Assembly (NCBI GenBank): GCA_940671915.1
Contig: CALNVZ010000174.1
Span: forward strand, 74,918,240 to 74,982,239
DNA from: Paracentrotus lividus
Taxonomy: Eukaryota > Echinodermata > Echinoidea > Camarodonta > Echinidae
DNA length: 64,000 nucleotides
Direction: 5' to 3'
The position numbers and the translations under genes are program-made. The notes under the pieces are model-generated. The model was not told where the DNA came from and searched no databases. It saw only the letters and a program-made list of their open reading frames with translations. The stretch's first letter is position 1. Every line of letters begins with the position of its first letter. Below, in pieces: positions 1-10,957 of this stretch.

Positions 1-567
1 AAATACCATTATAGAATGTGTGGCGTGTTTTGGCGGTTTTGTGTTGCGAACAGGAGTATGGTTTCAGAAGGAAGAGTATAAGAGATAAAGAGATAAAAAA
101 ATAAAGAGAGAGAGAAAGAGGGATAGACAGAGAGACACATAGAATCAATCAAACAGACAGACAGAGAGAGAGAGAAAAGAGAGCGATTGGTAGTAAAGCT
201 CATCTACGGGAAAAGAGCGAAAACATAAAAAATCACATTTAGATTTTATACAAAAATGAGCCCATTCATTATAGTCATTAATTCAAAGGACAATGCCAAA
301 TAAAAAGCATATCCATGTTAACAATCGTAACACGACATGTTCAGAAAACGTTACACTCTCAGCGCTTTTAACGGTAGTTTGCACAGACCGCAGACAAAAA
401 TAAAAAAAAGGAAAGATCATGTGAGCAGTTTATTAACTGAAATTAAAGCTTCGACTTTAACAGACATCAGCAATAAACAAAGAGCTTTTATTATAGAATA
501 TTAATAACCCCACTCGGTTGATTGTAGCCTCTCTCTGTCCCCCTTTCTCTGCTCTGTCGATGACCAG

Positions 568-709
568 ACCAACCCCCTGGCGACGATAAAGCCCTCGTCA
601 TCGCCCTCAGTGTGGTCTTTTCAATTCTCTTTATCGTCCTCGTTGTCATCGGTGTCTTTGTCTTCCTACGCTATTGGCAATACGGCTCGTTCAATACCGA
701 CAGAGAAGG
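568..709 (+). CDS. Transmembrane exon of terminal cassette 1 (single-pass membrane protein, 3' part)
   Basis: An internal exon of a gene that starts before the window. The acceptor is a pyrimidine-rich tract ending in CAG at 565-567 and the donor is GTGAGT at 710. The exon is entered with two bases that complete a codon, then reads QPPGDDKALVIALS and about 25 hydrophobic residues rich in V, I, L and F, followed by LRYWQYGSFNTDRE. This is a membrane helix with a short polar juxtamembrane segment on the cytoplasmic side. It leaves in phase 2, which matches the next exon at 1206 exactly. The extracellular portion is not in the window, so the family cannot be named. Confidence 0.78.
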
Positions 710-1205
710 GTGAGTGTACTTTACGTTTTGTTATTTAGTTAAGACATAAGTGACGTGCCTTAAGCTTGAAAATCCTCGTTAATCAATAAAATTGTATCCT
801 TTTTTCCGTTAATGTTGTTAGACTTCTATTAAGTTTATGTGGATCAACTTCCATTTACAGATATCAAAATATTTCATTGTTTAGATAAGTGTTGTCTGAA
901 ATGTCCAGATTTAAGCACTATTAAATACTACGTTATTCAGCCTTACTGAGGATTGCATTAACGCATCATATTGACAGATAAAACCCACTTATTACTAAAA
1001 TACCAAGAATTTATACTTCTCTCACGTACCACAAACAATTTTTTTTTATCGTAGAAACATTTTCCAACAGATATTTTTATTTTTCAGCAAGTATACTTTG
1101 TTTCATTTCCCCCATCTCAATCTATCATATCTATGCAACTCCCACAACATTCTCTCTTCCCCTCTCGTTTCTTACCCTCTCCAACGAACTACGACCACGA
1201 CACAG

Positions 1206-1338
1206 ACCAAAAGTTTCGACCAAGGAGGCTGAGATAAATTGGGGAATGGAGTATGATAATGGTGACGTGGAGAATATCAAGACATCAGAGGTACCTGCCA
1301 GGACACCACAGCCATCAAGCGAAACACCTTATTTATAG
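1206..1338 (+). CDS. Last exon of cassette 1: short cytoplasmic tail and stop
   Basis: The acceptor CACAG ends at 1205 after a long CT-rich tract. Its first base completes the Gly codon left by the exon ending at 709, and the frame then runs to TAG at 1336-1338. The tail is 44 residues, acidic and Pro/Ser-rich, and contains EYDNGDVENI; YDN would suit an SH2-type pYxN contact, but that is only a motif match. A polyadenylation signal AATAAA follows within 10 bases, so this is a true 3' terminal exon. The tail shares no obvious sequence with the tail of cassette 2. Confidence 0.75.
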
Positions 1339-1342
1339 TTTG

Positions 1343-1348
1343 AATAAA
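1343..1348 (+). terminator. Polyadenylation signal AATAAA for cassette 1
   Basis: A canonical AATAAA lies five bases after the TAG of the short-tail exon. It supports transcript termination before cassette 2. Confidence 0.55.
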
Positions 1349-4300
1349 ATAATATTGAACATTATCAGTGAAAGGACACGATATTTGAGTTTGAATTAAT
1401 CACTTATAAATATCAAACAGTTTAGTTTGCAGCTTTTGATTGTCCTTGTTGCATATCATGAAGAATGACCTTTGAGCTCAATGACACAATAATTTTTGAA
1501 AGAAGGTAATATACGTAAAATACGTAATAATAAAAAAATATCCTTTATGACGGTGAGGGAAACTTGGTTGGATTGATTTTATCACTGTTTAGTTACAACG
1601 TTGTAAAGGAAAAATAAACCAAAAAACCCACCATTTTATTGATGATACAAGGAGTTAGCACAGACAAGACAGGAGCAAGCTCTAGAAAAAATAGGCTCCG
1701 TATCTGTTTTGTAAAGACCTAAAAGGAGAAAAAAAAGAGACGTATTTTTATACCCTAATGTGTCCTCCTGAACAATTGTGGAATAAGGCTGATATCAAAT
1801 ATGACTATTCAATTTTGTTTAGGTGGTCGCTTAAGGTCCATCTATCCCTGTATTTTTTTCATCGTAACTAAAAAATTCTGCTCCTTCATTACATAATTTT
1901 CAAAGACGATTATACAGATCATCATGATCGTTAAAAAAGAAGATTCAAATCTACTTGTACGAACAACCCAAATAAAAAGTGATTGATATATAGTCGTGGT
2001 AAGAAAAAAAAAATTCTTATGTATAAAATTAAACAAAACTATAACTGTTATAAAATAATTGATATAGACAACGGATCAACTTTTCCGAAGATCGTTCTTC
2101 ACTATGTATGTACATGTATATATTCTCATATTGGCCTATCACGTTATGACGATAAAGTATCGTTGAATTGATATATATTATATATCAATCCAATGATACT
2201 TTATTGCATGATAATTGATGTCATTGTTAAACGCTGACGAGTTTATCAAAGTAGAAGTGAAGTTGTAGGGTGACAATGAATATACATTCCATGTTTGTCA
2301 AAGAATATTATAAAATTTTTACATTTTTTGTTAAATGCCAGATAAGATCAGCTTCATCTACTCCATTTTTTAATCTCCCAAGGGGTCTTTCATCTGAGAA
2401 GTCATTGGATGTAAAAGTTATACTTAATATTATAAGTTCCAATAACGATCAATTTAAGGTTGATTTAAAATATCCGTATTCTACGGGGAATAAAGCCCAT
2501 GTATTAATGACTTTATTTAATTAATAATTCGGTTTTGTTACGGGAGGCATGTATTGATGGGATTTGTCCGTTGATTTTAGGAATAAAGGCATTACCTATT
2601 TTATTTCTCAAGAAAAGACCTTTACCTGGGGCAGGGAAAATATATTTATATAGGCTTAAAGGCGTACTCTCATGCTTTCCTTTTCTTTTCAACATTGTGT
2701 CTTGATATTGTATTTTGGAAGGTTGTACAGGCCTAAGTATGGTAAACCTCTAAAGTAGTTTGCAGAATTTGCGTTTTTCTTGATTTCCATTGCATATAAT
2801 TCTTTCTATTTTTTACAAGACCAACTTTGTAAACACTATATATATCGCTTCAAAATCTAGTTTCTTTTAGGAAACGAAAATCTAATTTTGATATGTGATT
2901 TGCAATAATTTAACCATAATCTGGTCAGGTGATCTCAGATACATTGACTTTAATATTACACTCTTCAATGCTTTTATGTTTGTATAGCTATGCTGATTTG
3001 ACAAAGCATTTAATGTTTTACAAACATTATTCAGGTATATTGGACATGTTCAAGTTAGTAGAGTATTATCCTAAAGTGGATTACCCTAGTATTCCTGTCA
3101 ACCATTGCTCCTATATCGAAAAATTAGCTTGATGTTAGGATTAGGATCCCGGTTACGTTAAACTTCATCATGCTCATATCTTCATTAGATAGTAAGTTTG
3201 CCTTCACACGCGAAACAATCTAACTGACAATTATTTTTTATTATTCAAGGTATATACATTGTATAATATTAATAATATTGTTAGTATAGACTGGGACTGG
3301 TCTAATCGTATCAAGTAATCCTGTATTGTTAACTGAGAGCCACAGTCCAAGTAGGGTTCATTTGGTAGTGACTTCGTAGATTTTGAATATCTGTTGCAAC
3401 TTTGTATTCATTTGTGATTGCATTCATTGTTGAATTTAAAATTATATGTACGTTGTGTAGCTTGCAGATGATCGTAAGAGTTTCCGAATAGCATTATCAC
3501 CCCGTGTTATACGTAAACTCTTTCCTCCCTCTGCCCGCTGCAAGAAATGCCTCTTTTAAGGCAACAAAGAATTGTCCAATCATACAATCACCTTGCCACA
3601 AATATTGTAAGATGCATTTTTTTTTCTTCTTGATTTGCACTTGGAAGAAAGAAAAGAAAAGAATCACACAAAATAAATGAAATAGATTTTTATATTTAAA
3701 TGAAACATTTGTATGTGTTATTTTCTACTGGCTTAGTAACCGTATTTACATCATTCAACATAGTCATAAGTCCAGATTGCGGGAGATTAAATGTATCTAA
3801 TCCATGCACAAATCCTACAAATGATTTCTTCGGCCCTTTTTTTGTTATCCTTCTTGGATTCACTTAAACTACCTTATCACCTGTCACACTGTTTCTTCTT
3901 CATTTTTTTTATTTATTTATTTTTTTTTTTTAATTATTTTTTTTGGTATTATCATTATTTTTTTTTAAAGATTTGACATCTTGCCTTAATTACATTTATT
4001 TGTCGACAAATTATGTAATAATATACATAATATACATAAGAACATTTGGTATCTTTCATGAAATCATTTAAGGGAGAAGAATTGGCTCTTGAGAGGAGAA
4101 TGATTACCTAATATTGAGCCCATCCTCGCTGCCATTATTCATGGAAAAGAAATGGATAGATTGAAAATAATTATTCTGGCATGATTCTAACCCGATTCAC
4201 TGGCTTTAGTACACTATCCCCGTCACCACGACAAGTAGATAACCCATGGGTTAATCAAGGTAAATGCAAATGAATGTGGATCCAGGTGAGGCATGATGTG

Positions 4301-4864
4301 TGTCAATATCCATGGAGGATGCACGCGTAATCACATGTTAATTGGCGTCACTTAAACAAAATTATCTTATTTTCTGATGAAAACAGTTGTGTATACAAAA
4401 AATAAAAAAATAAAAAAAAATAGAATAATGATTTATCGATGATTTTTAATTCCGATGTCTTTTCCGGAAGGTTGGCAAAAAAAAATAAAAAAAAATCTTT
4501 GGTAGTTAATAGGCCTATAACAGTACATTGCGTCCCTGAACTATACACAAGGGGACTTAGTTAATTTGAAAATGACTGGATCTAGCTAATATATGGTGCT
4601 ATTATGTAGTTATTATTCCATAACTCCCCAAATTGAACAAAATTTTACATTTGTATAGGAAGAAATAAAGAAAAAAAAAACACTAAAAAGAACAATTATT
4701 AAAAAAAGTACACGAATGAAAATAATGTGTCACGCAATGAGACTTACCATAATTATGTCCCTTTTAAGTCGACTGATATAAGGCGTTGGCGTATTCAGGG
4801 TGTTACCACTGGCGTATTTTTTATACAAATTATACTTCCATCATGTCCCATTTTGTATTTTTAG
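1349..4864. other. Noncoding spacer or intron between the two terminal cassettes
   Basis: No exon-like reading frame with good splice sites was found here. The stretch is AT-rich, with homopolymer T tracts near 3900-3970 and one long imperfect palindrome (listed separately). If the two cassettes are alternative ends of one gene, this is part of the intron skipped to reach cassette 2. Confidence 0.5.
2150..2206. repeat. Near-perfect palindrome, arms about 28 bp
   Basis: The left arm begins with ATAAAGTATC and ends with ATTGATATATA; the right arm is its reverse complement with about three mismatches and almost no loop. It would fold into a single long hairpin. It may be the core of a small foldback element. 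Confidence 0.6.
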
Positions 4865-4974
4865 GCAGCAAAGAGGTCAACGTAGTGGGTATCGCTGTCG
4901 GAGTTACGTTTGCAGTCATTATCATCATACTTCTAGTTGTCTTGGGCTTGCTATACTACAAGAAGAAAAACAAG
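4865..4974 (+). CDS. Transmembrane exon of terminal cassette 2
   Basis: The acceptor TTTTTAG ends at 4864 and the donor is GTTTGT at 4975. Like the exon at 568, it is entered with two bases that complete a codon. It reads SKEVNVVGIAVGV, then a strongly hydrophobic run of about 22 residues (AVIIIILLVVLGLLYY) and KKKNK, the usual positive stop-transfer cluster on the cytoplasmic side. It leaves in phase 0. No exon encoding extracellular sequence was seen between 1339 and this point, so it most likely splices from the same upstream exon as cassette 1. Confidence 0.78.
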
Positions 4975-5561
4975 GTTTGTTTATTACTTGTAACTTTCTA
5001 CCGAAAGCACCCTGATCCGCCTTGAACCGCTTTTAACTGCACTGAACCACCTGCAACTTGTTTATGTATAGTTAAAGTAAAATACCCTCTCTGGATTGAA
5101 AATTACATATTATTTATTTTCTATCTTTATTATTTCTTTATTTACGCATCCCCTAGTAGTTTTAAGTACCCTTTGCCATGCATGGGTTTAGCTGCTTTAT
5201 ATATTCATGATTCTAGCTTTGCATGTTCTCATGGTTCTCACTTTATATTTATGTGTCATATATAAGTTGGTGTTTTTAGTATCAGTGTATTGGTATAAAT
5301 GGTAGTGAGATTAATCCTTATCAGAAGTAATCATGATGATTACTTGATCTACTATACATCCATGCATTCATGACTGTATACATTGATCATGATTTTCATT
5401 CAATATAACTATAGCATTAGGGCTAGCTACAGCCATTATTTTACAATGATTTAATGCCTTAAACATGTTCACTGGTAAATGGGTTTGTAGATGTTACACT
5501 TTTAGTTTATTTTAGCATTTTACTCATCAATACATTGTTGCTTTCACTCCTCACTTCACAG

Positions 5562-5579
5562 AAAACGAGTTATCCTAGA
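5562..5579 (+). CDS. Micro-exon, 18 nt (KTSYPR)
   Basis: Bounded by TTCACAG before 5562 and GTAAGT from 5580. Six in-frame codons, phase 0 on both sides, so it can be skipped without a frame change. The call rests on strong splice sites on both sides and on phase agreement with its neighbours. Confidence 0.65.
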
Positions 5580-5697
5580 GTAAGTACCTTATAGGAAATA
5601 GAAATACAAACAAGTAAAACATGAATATGTATATGTCAATTTATGTATCAATAAATTGTTCATATTTATCAATTCATTATCACTAACCATTTCACAG

Positions 5698-5727
5698 TAT
5701 ACACAAGGGCGTTACCACGTATCTAAA
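5698..5727 (+). CDS. Micro-exon, 30 nt (YTQGRYHVSK)
   Basis: Bounded by TTTCACAG before 5698 and GTAAGTAAAC from 5728. Ten codons, phase 0 on both sides. Together with the 18-nt exon it adds a basic, Tyr-containing juxtamembrane stretch to the tail of cassette 2, and either could be alternatively included. Confidence 0.68.
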
Positions 5728-5882
5728 GTAAGTAAACGATCAATCTCAAAACGCAACTAACAGCAAAAGGGTTACTAGATCACGCCTAGTTTTCTTTCTT
5801 ATTTTATTAGTAGGCCTACTGCGAGTTCTACTACGTCTACTAACAGTAATTAACATTGCTTCAATAATGATCATCATCTTAA

Positions 5883-6397
5883 AGGGGAATCCTACCCAAG
5901 GAGAGAATCAACCTTACAGTAAAGAGGAAAATGAGAGGAGCAATCTAAAAAAAATGGGGATCCTCAAATTGGCATCATCGGCTTCAAAATGGCCGATCTT
6001 ATGGACAACTCTCCATTCATTTTGTACACAAATTTTCAGACTTCCCCATTTACTTTCGAAATATATCTTACCTCCTTCTGAGCTCAACATATGTTGTGTG
6101 AAATATATTTTCCCCATGACATATTTTGAGCTCAGAAGTAAAGCAGACATATTTTGAAAGAAAATGGGGAAAATCTGAAAATTTGTGTACAAAATGAATG
6201 GAGAGTTGTCCATAAGATCGGCCATTTTGAAGCCGATGATGCCAATTTGAGGATCCCCATAGAAGGAACAACTAGACTTTTCAAACTTCCATAAGTCTCT
6301 TATTTTATAACCGATTTTGATGAAACTTTTTTTAGATTGCTCCTCTCATTTCCCTCTTTCCTGTAAAGTTGATTCTCTCCTTGGGTTAGATTCCCCT
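5883..6397. mobile_element. TTAA-flanked foldback MITE (piggyBac-like target site)
   Basis: Long terminal inverted repeats starting AGGGGAATC and ending GATTCCCCT are flanked on both sides by TTAA (5879-5882 and 6398-6401). The arms stay complementary for more than 150 bp, for example the segment containing TTGGCATCATCGGCTTC and its reverse complement near 6225-6250. There is no transposase frame. TTAA duplication and TIRs are the signature of piggyBac-type nonautonomous elements. It sits in an intron of the membrane-protein gene. A relative lies at 54739-55321. Confidence 0.8.
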
Positions 6398-6534
6398 TTA
6401 AATGAAAAGGATAATAACAATAGAGATAAAAATAAAAGAAGCATTTACTGCGTTCATGTTAGGCTCAATACGCTTTTTTTACTTTATTAATCTCAAATTT
6501 TATTAATAAAGCATCCATTGATAAGAAAGTTGCA

Positions 6535-7155
6535 AAGGTGTGTGAGGGTGTGTATGTGCGAGGGTGAGGTGTGTGTGTGTGTGTGTGACTGTATTCGAGG
6601 TGCCACACGGGAAAATATTTTCCCGTTGACTCGTGTGTTAATTTTACATTTAGAAACGTTTGGAGCGAAAAAGGTGAAAATTGGGCTAACTATTGTCTAG
6701 TAGTAATTGAAAGACAATTTACTCATCTTCTCATTGATAGTCTCAAAACATGGGCATAGCCAGCTCGATTTTTAAATTAATCAAGAAAATAGAGCGCCCT
6801 CTCGCCGGCACACTTTTGGATTGGGAGTCAGAATGAATAAAATAGCTTCTACGTTCACCCTCGTCGTATAGTTCCAAAACAAGAGCCTAGTTCTTTCCCA
6901 TTTGTGCAAAGGAATGTCCAAGTCTTCCTTTCCTGGGAATTGGTGTCAATAAACCAATCATATTAATTCATTTTCGTCAATCTGGCGTTTGAAATTAGTT
7001 AGTTTGTCTTTGGGTTGGCTCGCATTCACATTTTTGGTGTCTTCGAAGTAATTAGGCTTGTGCGGCCTCGAGGGTGTGTGTGTGCTTCCGCGAAAAGGTG
7101 TTTGTGCGGTTGATGTCCATGATGCAGAGTGTGCAATAGTATGCGTATTGTGTGT

Positions 7156-7197
<42 letters not shown>

Positions 7198-7330
7198 ATG
7201 GGGGGTGTTAGTGGGTGTGTATGTGTTGTGTTTGCGCGCGGAGGTCTTGCGATGTTGTTTGTGTGTGCATGAGGTTATTTCGGCTTATGTGCGCTGGTGT
7301 GCGAGGGTGCAACGTTACCTTGTATGTTTG
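6535..7330. repeat. GT-rich microsatellite region
   Basis: Interrupted (GT)n and related GTGT/GCGT words, the purest tract being about 7153-7194. It gives Cys/Val-rich artefact translations. It is intronic to the membrane-protein gene. Confidence 0.8.
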
Positions 7331-7866
7331 TTTGACTGATCGTGTCATCTATTCACGCATATTTCTCTTTAACTTCTGAGGGTATCCCTGCATGCTCAAT
7401 CATTTGCATAAAAATCGACAAGAAATTTTGCTAAACATTGTGGAGAACTTCGACGAATGAGTAAAATTATCACTTTCATGAATTCATATACTGTTTCAAC
7501 TCTTCTCCATCTTGTCCATACCATCATTCAAATGTCACAACATTACATCAACGCGTAGTCTTTGCTTTGGTAATCGAAAAAAGGAATACAAAATGCTTTT
7601 ACTAATTACTGACTTCTGTAGAGAATTTCTGCATTGTTCCATTCTACATTCAAACACCATCACATTTTCTAAAATGGAATCATATTCATTTTAATATCAT
7701 AGATACATATTTTTAAAGCCATAAGGTAGCGGCGGATCCAGGATTTAGAGGAGTGGGGGGGGGGCATACGGCAAACTTGAAGAAAATTACGGGGTGCATG
7801 AGACAATTTTATTAAATTGTATTTGATTCTCTCTCTCTCTTTCTGTAAAATAATAATTATAATGAT

Positions 7867-7881
7867 ATTATAATATAATAA

Positions 7882-7949
<68 letters not shown>

Positions 7950-7963
7950 ATAATAATAATAAC

Positions 7964-8014
<51 letters not shown>

Positions 8015-8115
8015 AGTAATGATAATAATAATAATAATAATAATAACAATAATAATAATAACAATAATAATAATAATAATAGTAATAATAATAATAATAG
8101 TAATAATAATAATGA
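7867..8115. repeat. (AAT)n microsatellite, about 250 bp
   Basis: An almost continuous AAT repeat with scattered AAC and AGT interruptions. It produces poly-Leu and poly-Ile frames that are not genes. Confidence 0.95.
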
Positions 8116-8520
8116 TAACATTCATGATAATAAAGGGACCGTGCGCCGCTTATCCCCCGCCTAGGTCCGCCATTGTAAGGTTAGGTTATGCGATGGCAAC
8201 TAATAATTTTTGAATAAATGTTCAAGTCCAGATTGTTACGTTGATTAGTTTTGTTCAAAGCAATACGTAAATAATGTTATATGAGAAATTTAACTATTAA
8301 CGATTTCTTTCTTTTTTTTTTTACTGCTCAAACTAGTCCGAAAGAGTTTTTAATACTAATGATAGTAAACGCTTATTTGTGGTTAGTTCAAAAAGGGGTA
8401 TATACATCGCCAGGTTAAATATTTGTTAGATAAAATACGGATCTCATAAAGACAAACTTCATCGGCAGCTTTGACCTTTAACATGAGAATACATGACCTT
8501 TAACCTCCTCGATCCCACAG

Positions 8521-8691
8521 AAATCGAAAAAGCCTAAGTCCACTGACGCCCGAGACGCCGAGCTCGCCGAGCCTCTTAATAAGAAACCGACTGACGTGCG
8601 AGCATCAACCAGGTCATCATCCTCCCAAAAGTCTAGCGAAGGAAACACAGGCCCATCCGCTCAAATCTACAAACCCACCGCTATCTCCCAG
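8521..8691 (+). CDS. Cytoplasmic-tail exon of cassette 2
   Basis: The acceptor CCCACAG ends at 8520 and the donor GTAGTT starts at 8692. Fifty-seven codons, phase 0 on both sides, starting KSKKPKSTDARDAELAEPLN. The sequence is hydrophilic, Lys/Ser-rich and low in hydrophobics, as in an unstructured cytoplasmic tail, with a Ser cluster (STRSSSSQKSS). The GC content and codon usage contrast with the AT-rich introns on both sides. No known domain was recognised. Confidence 0.8.
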
Positions 8692-10069
8692 GTAGTTTAA
8701 CAAAACGTTTTTTTGGTTTAAGAACATATTACAAAGTTAAACATGGTATATCTAAGAGTCATTATGCATATTATAAAGAGACGGAACTTGACATTCTTGC
8801 AGACATAACAACATAATAATAAATAAACACATATCAGATATTCAGCCATCTACATTTTTCTATTCACCTTTTAGATGTAGTTAAAGTAAAACTTACAGAG
8901 TAAGGTAGTTTCATGCACATATACATGATAATAGGATATCACCCACGTCTCTATTCTTGTATATACAAAACGCCTTCGAAAAACCATATAACATGTTGTT
9001 TCACTGTTGCACTCATTTGTATTTCTATTCTCTATAACCGAATCGATTCCTTGCCATTTGATGCTATGTTTCAGTCTTTTCCCCCGATTGTTTCATGAAA
9101 TAAATACGCTGCTTGCATTACCTTATGGCATGGTCACAATCGGTCGTGCGTTGAGTGTGCGTTCCACTACGTTTAATCTGCGTCATATTGCGCTGAAAAT
9201 CCATGCTTTACACAAGGTGACTGTTCGTACTCTTTAAAGAGCTTATATCGAAACACGAAGAATCAGTGGAACTGGCAGCAATTCGGCTATCAGAAGCAGA
9301 TACAGCATCGACTTTGAAAAGGATTTTACCGGCCTTACTTCCGATAGCGGATACGATCATAACACAATAGGATTGAGGAAATCTTTTGTAAACCCCGATG
9401 CTGGATCTGCCACTGGCTACGGGACATACACACGAATACACACGACCGGTTGTGACTATAGCATTATGCATTCAGTGTTAGCCTGTGCTTTATCATCTTT
9501 ACAATACCCTGCACCAAAGTCTGCATTTCCTTATTTTCCTATCAGTAATAGAATCATAATTTTTTTCATTATAACAACGAGATAATTTTCATCGAAGAGG
9601 AACACGCGGCAATGGGCAATACCATCATACCTTCGTCTTCACAAATCCACTTAGGCACAAAAAAGCGTCATTTTATTGTTGCCACATTCAACTAAAGGCC
9701 TATGACTAAAATATAATAATATTGGTGGAATTGCATGATTGATTAGCAAGAAATCAACATTCTTTTTTATAAGGAATGCAATTTAAATCATACACATTCA
9801 TTTTCATTAATTGATCGTCATCGTGAAATATATTCAAATTTGTTACCTGCAATATTGTACAAAACAGAAATGTATCACGATTTGTAACGTGAAGTCAGGT
9901 TTGACAATTCATATTTGATTATTTTATTATTGCTTTCAAACTATGGTTCATGAAAAACAAAACCCGATTGTAATATTTAAATCTAAAGTACATTCTACTA
10001 AAATTTTATATTGAACTAAAGATATGATGATAATATGAACAATTGTTATTTTTTCGTTTATAATTACAG
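8692..10069. other. Intron of the membrane-protein gene
   Basis: It lies between the donor at 8692 and the acceptor TAATTACAG at 10069. Nothing coding was recognised inside it. Confidence 0.6.
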
Positions 10070-10471
10070 TCAAGCGTAAAGTATAATTCCGGACAGGGAT
10101 CAACGAACAAGAAGCCAATCTCGAAGCCTCCCGAACCAGTCAAGAAAGACACGAAGCCAGAGCCGAAACCTGACCCGAAACCCGAGCCGAAACCCGTCGA
10201 AACTGCCGTCGTGAACGAAGAAATCCCGATCGCCAAGGAGACCGCAAAGACGGAGAATTCTGCGCCGCCCCCGAAGGCTCAGAGATCGAAGACACCCGAA
10301 ACGCTTCGTAAAGATTCCAGCCTGTCCCCTGCTTCGGAGAACGGCAGCTATGCCCCCAGTACGACGCCCTCTGTGAGCTACAAAACGCCCTCTCGCGACG
10401 AGGCTGATGTAGTCAAGGGTACTGGTTTACTCCAAAATACCAACATCACTGGTACAGGAGGATGGATTTAA
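10070..10471 (+). CDS. Last exon of cassette 2: long Lys/Pro/Glu-rich tail and stop
   Basis: The acceptor TAATTACAG ends at 10069 and 133 codons run in phase 0 to TAA at 10469-10471. It opens SSVKYNSGQGSTNKKP, then a charged Pro repeat in which KPEP and KPDP alternate, followed by Ser/Thr/Pro-rich sequence ending GTGGWI. Such KPxP repeats can bind SH3-type partners, which is only a suggestion here. The exon is clearly richer in GC than its surroundings. The full cassette 2 tail (micro-exons plus the two large exons) is about 206 residues, against 44 in cassette 1. Confidence 0.82.
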   Translation, partial: SSVKYNSGQGSTNKKPISKPPEPVKKDTKPEPKPDPKPEPKPVETAVVNEEIPIAKETAKTENSAPPPKAQRSKTPETLRKDSSLSPASENGSYAPSTTPSVSYKTPSRDEADVVKGTGLLQNTNITGTGGWI

Positions 10472-10888
10472 ATATTCTCTTATCCTTTTTCCCTTTCATT
10501 GTAAGTATCAAGTAGGACTTTTTCAATATTAAATAATGGACCGTTCACTATAAAATTCATAGCCATAATACACGTTCATGTTTTATTGTGTTAGTCAATC
10601 AGGAGCAAATTATTCAAAATCATAGAATGTTTTACCCATTGAATATCAACATGAACACGGTCACAAGAAAAAAAAAGGTGTAATACCGACGGGGGTACGA
10701 ACTGGGTATTCACCCAGCCTGTTCCAAGTAAAATGTTGTGTCCGCTGTAATATTACAAAACACAGTCAAAAACATAATTGTAATGCGGAGTAATTACCAT
10801 AAAATCTATTTCAAGATTCGTAATATTTTTAATCATCTGAAATGATAGACATATGAGTTTCACCTTGTTTGAATGCTCACTGAAAGTA

Positions 10889-10890
<2 letters not shown>

Positions 10891-10955
<65 letters not shown>
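10891..10955. repeat. (AAT)n microsatellite
   Basis: An uninterrupted AAT repeat of about 65 bp downstream of the last tail exon. Confidence 0.95.

Positions 10956-10957
<2 letters not shown>

Noticed and set aside
7669-8125. Long poly-Leu and poly-Ile open frames
   Set aside because: They are translations of the (AAT)n microsatellite, with no splice context and no non-repeat coding sequence.
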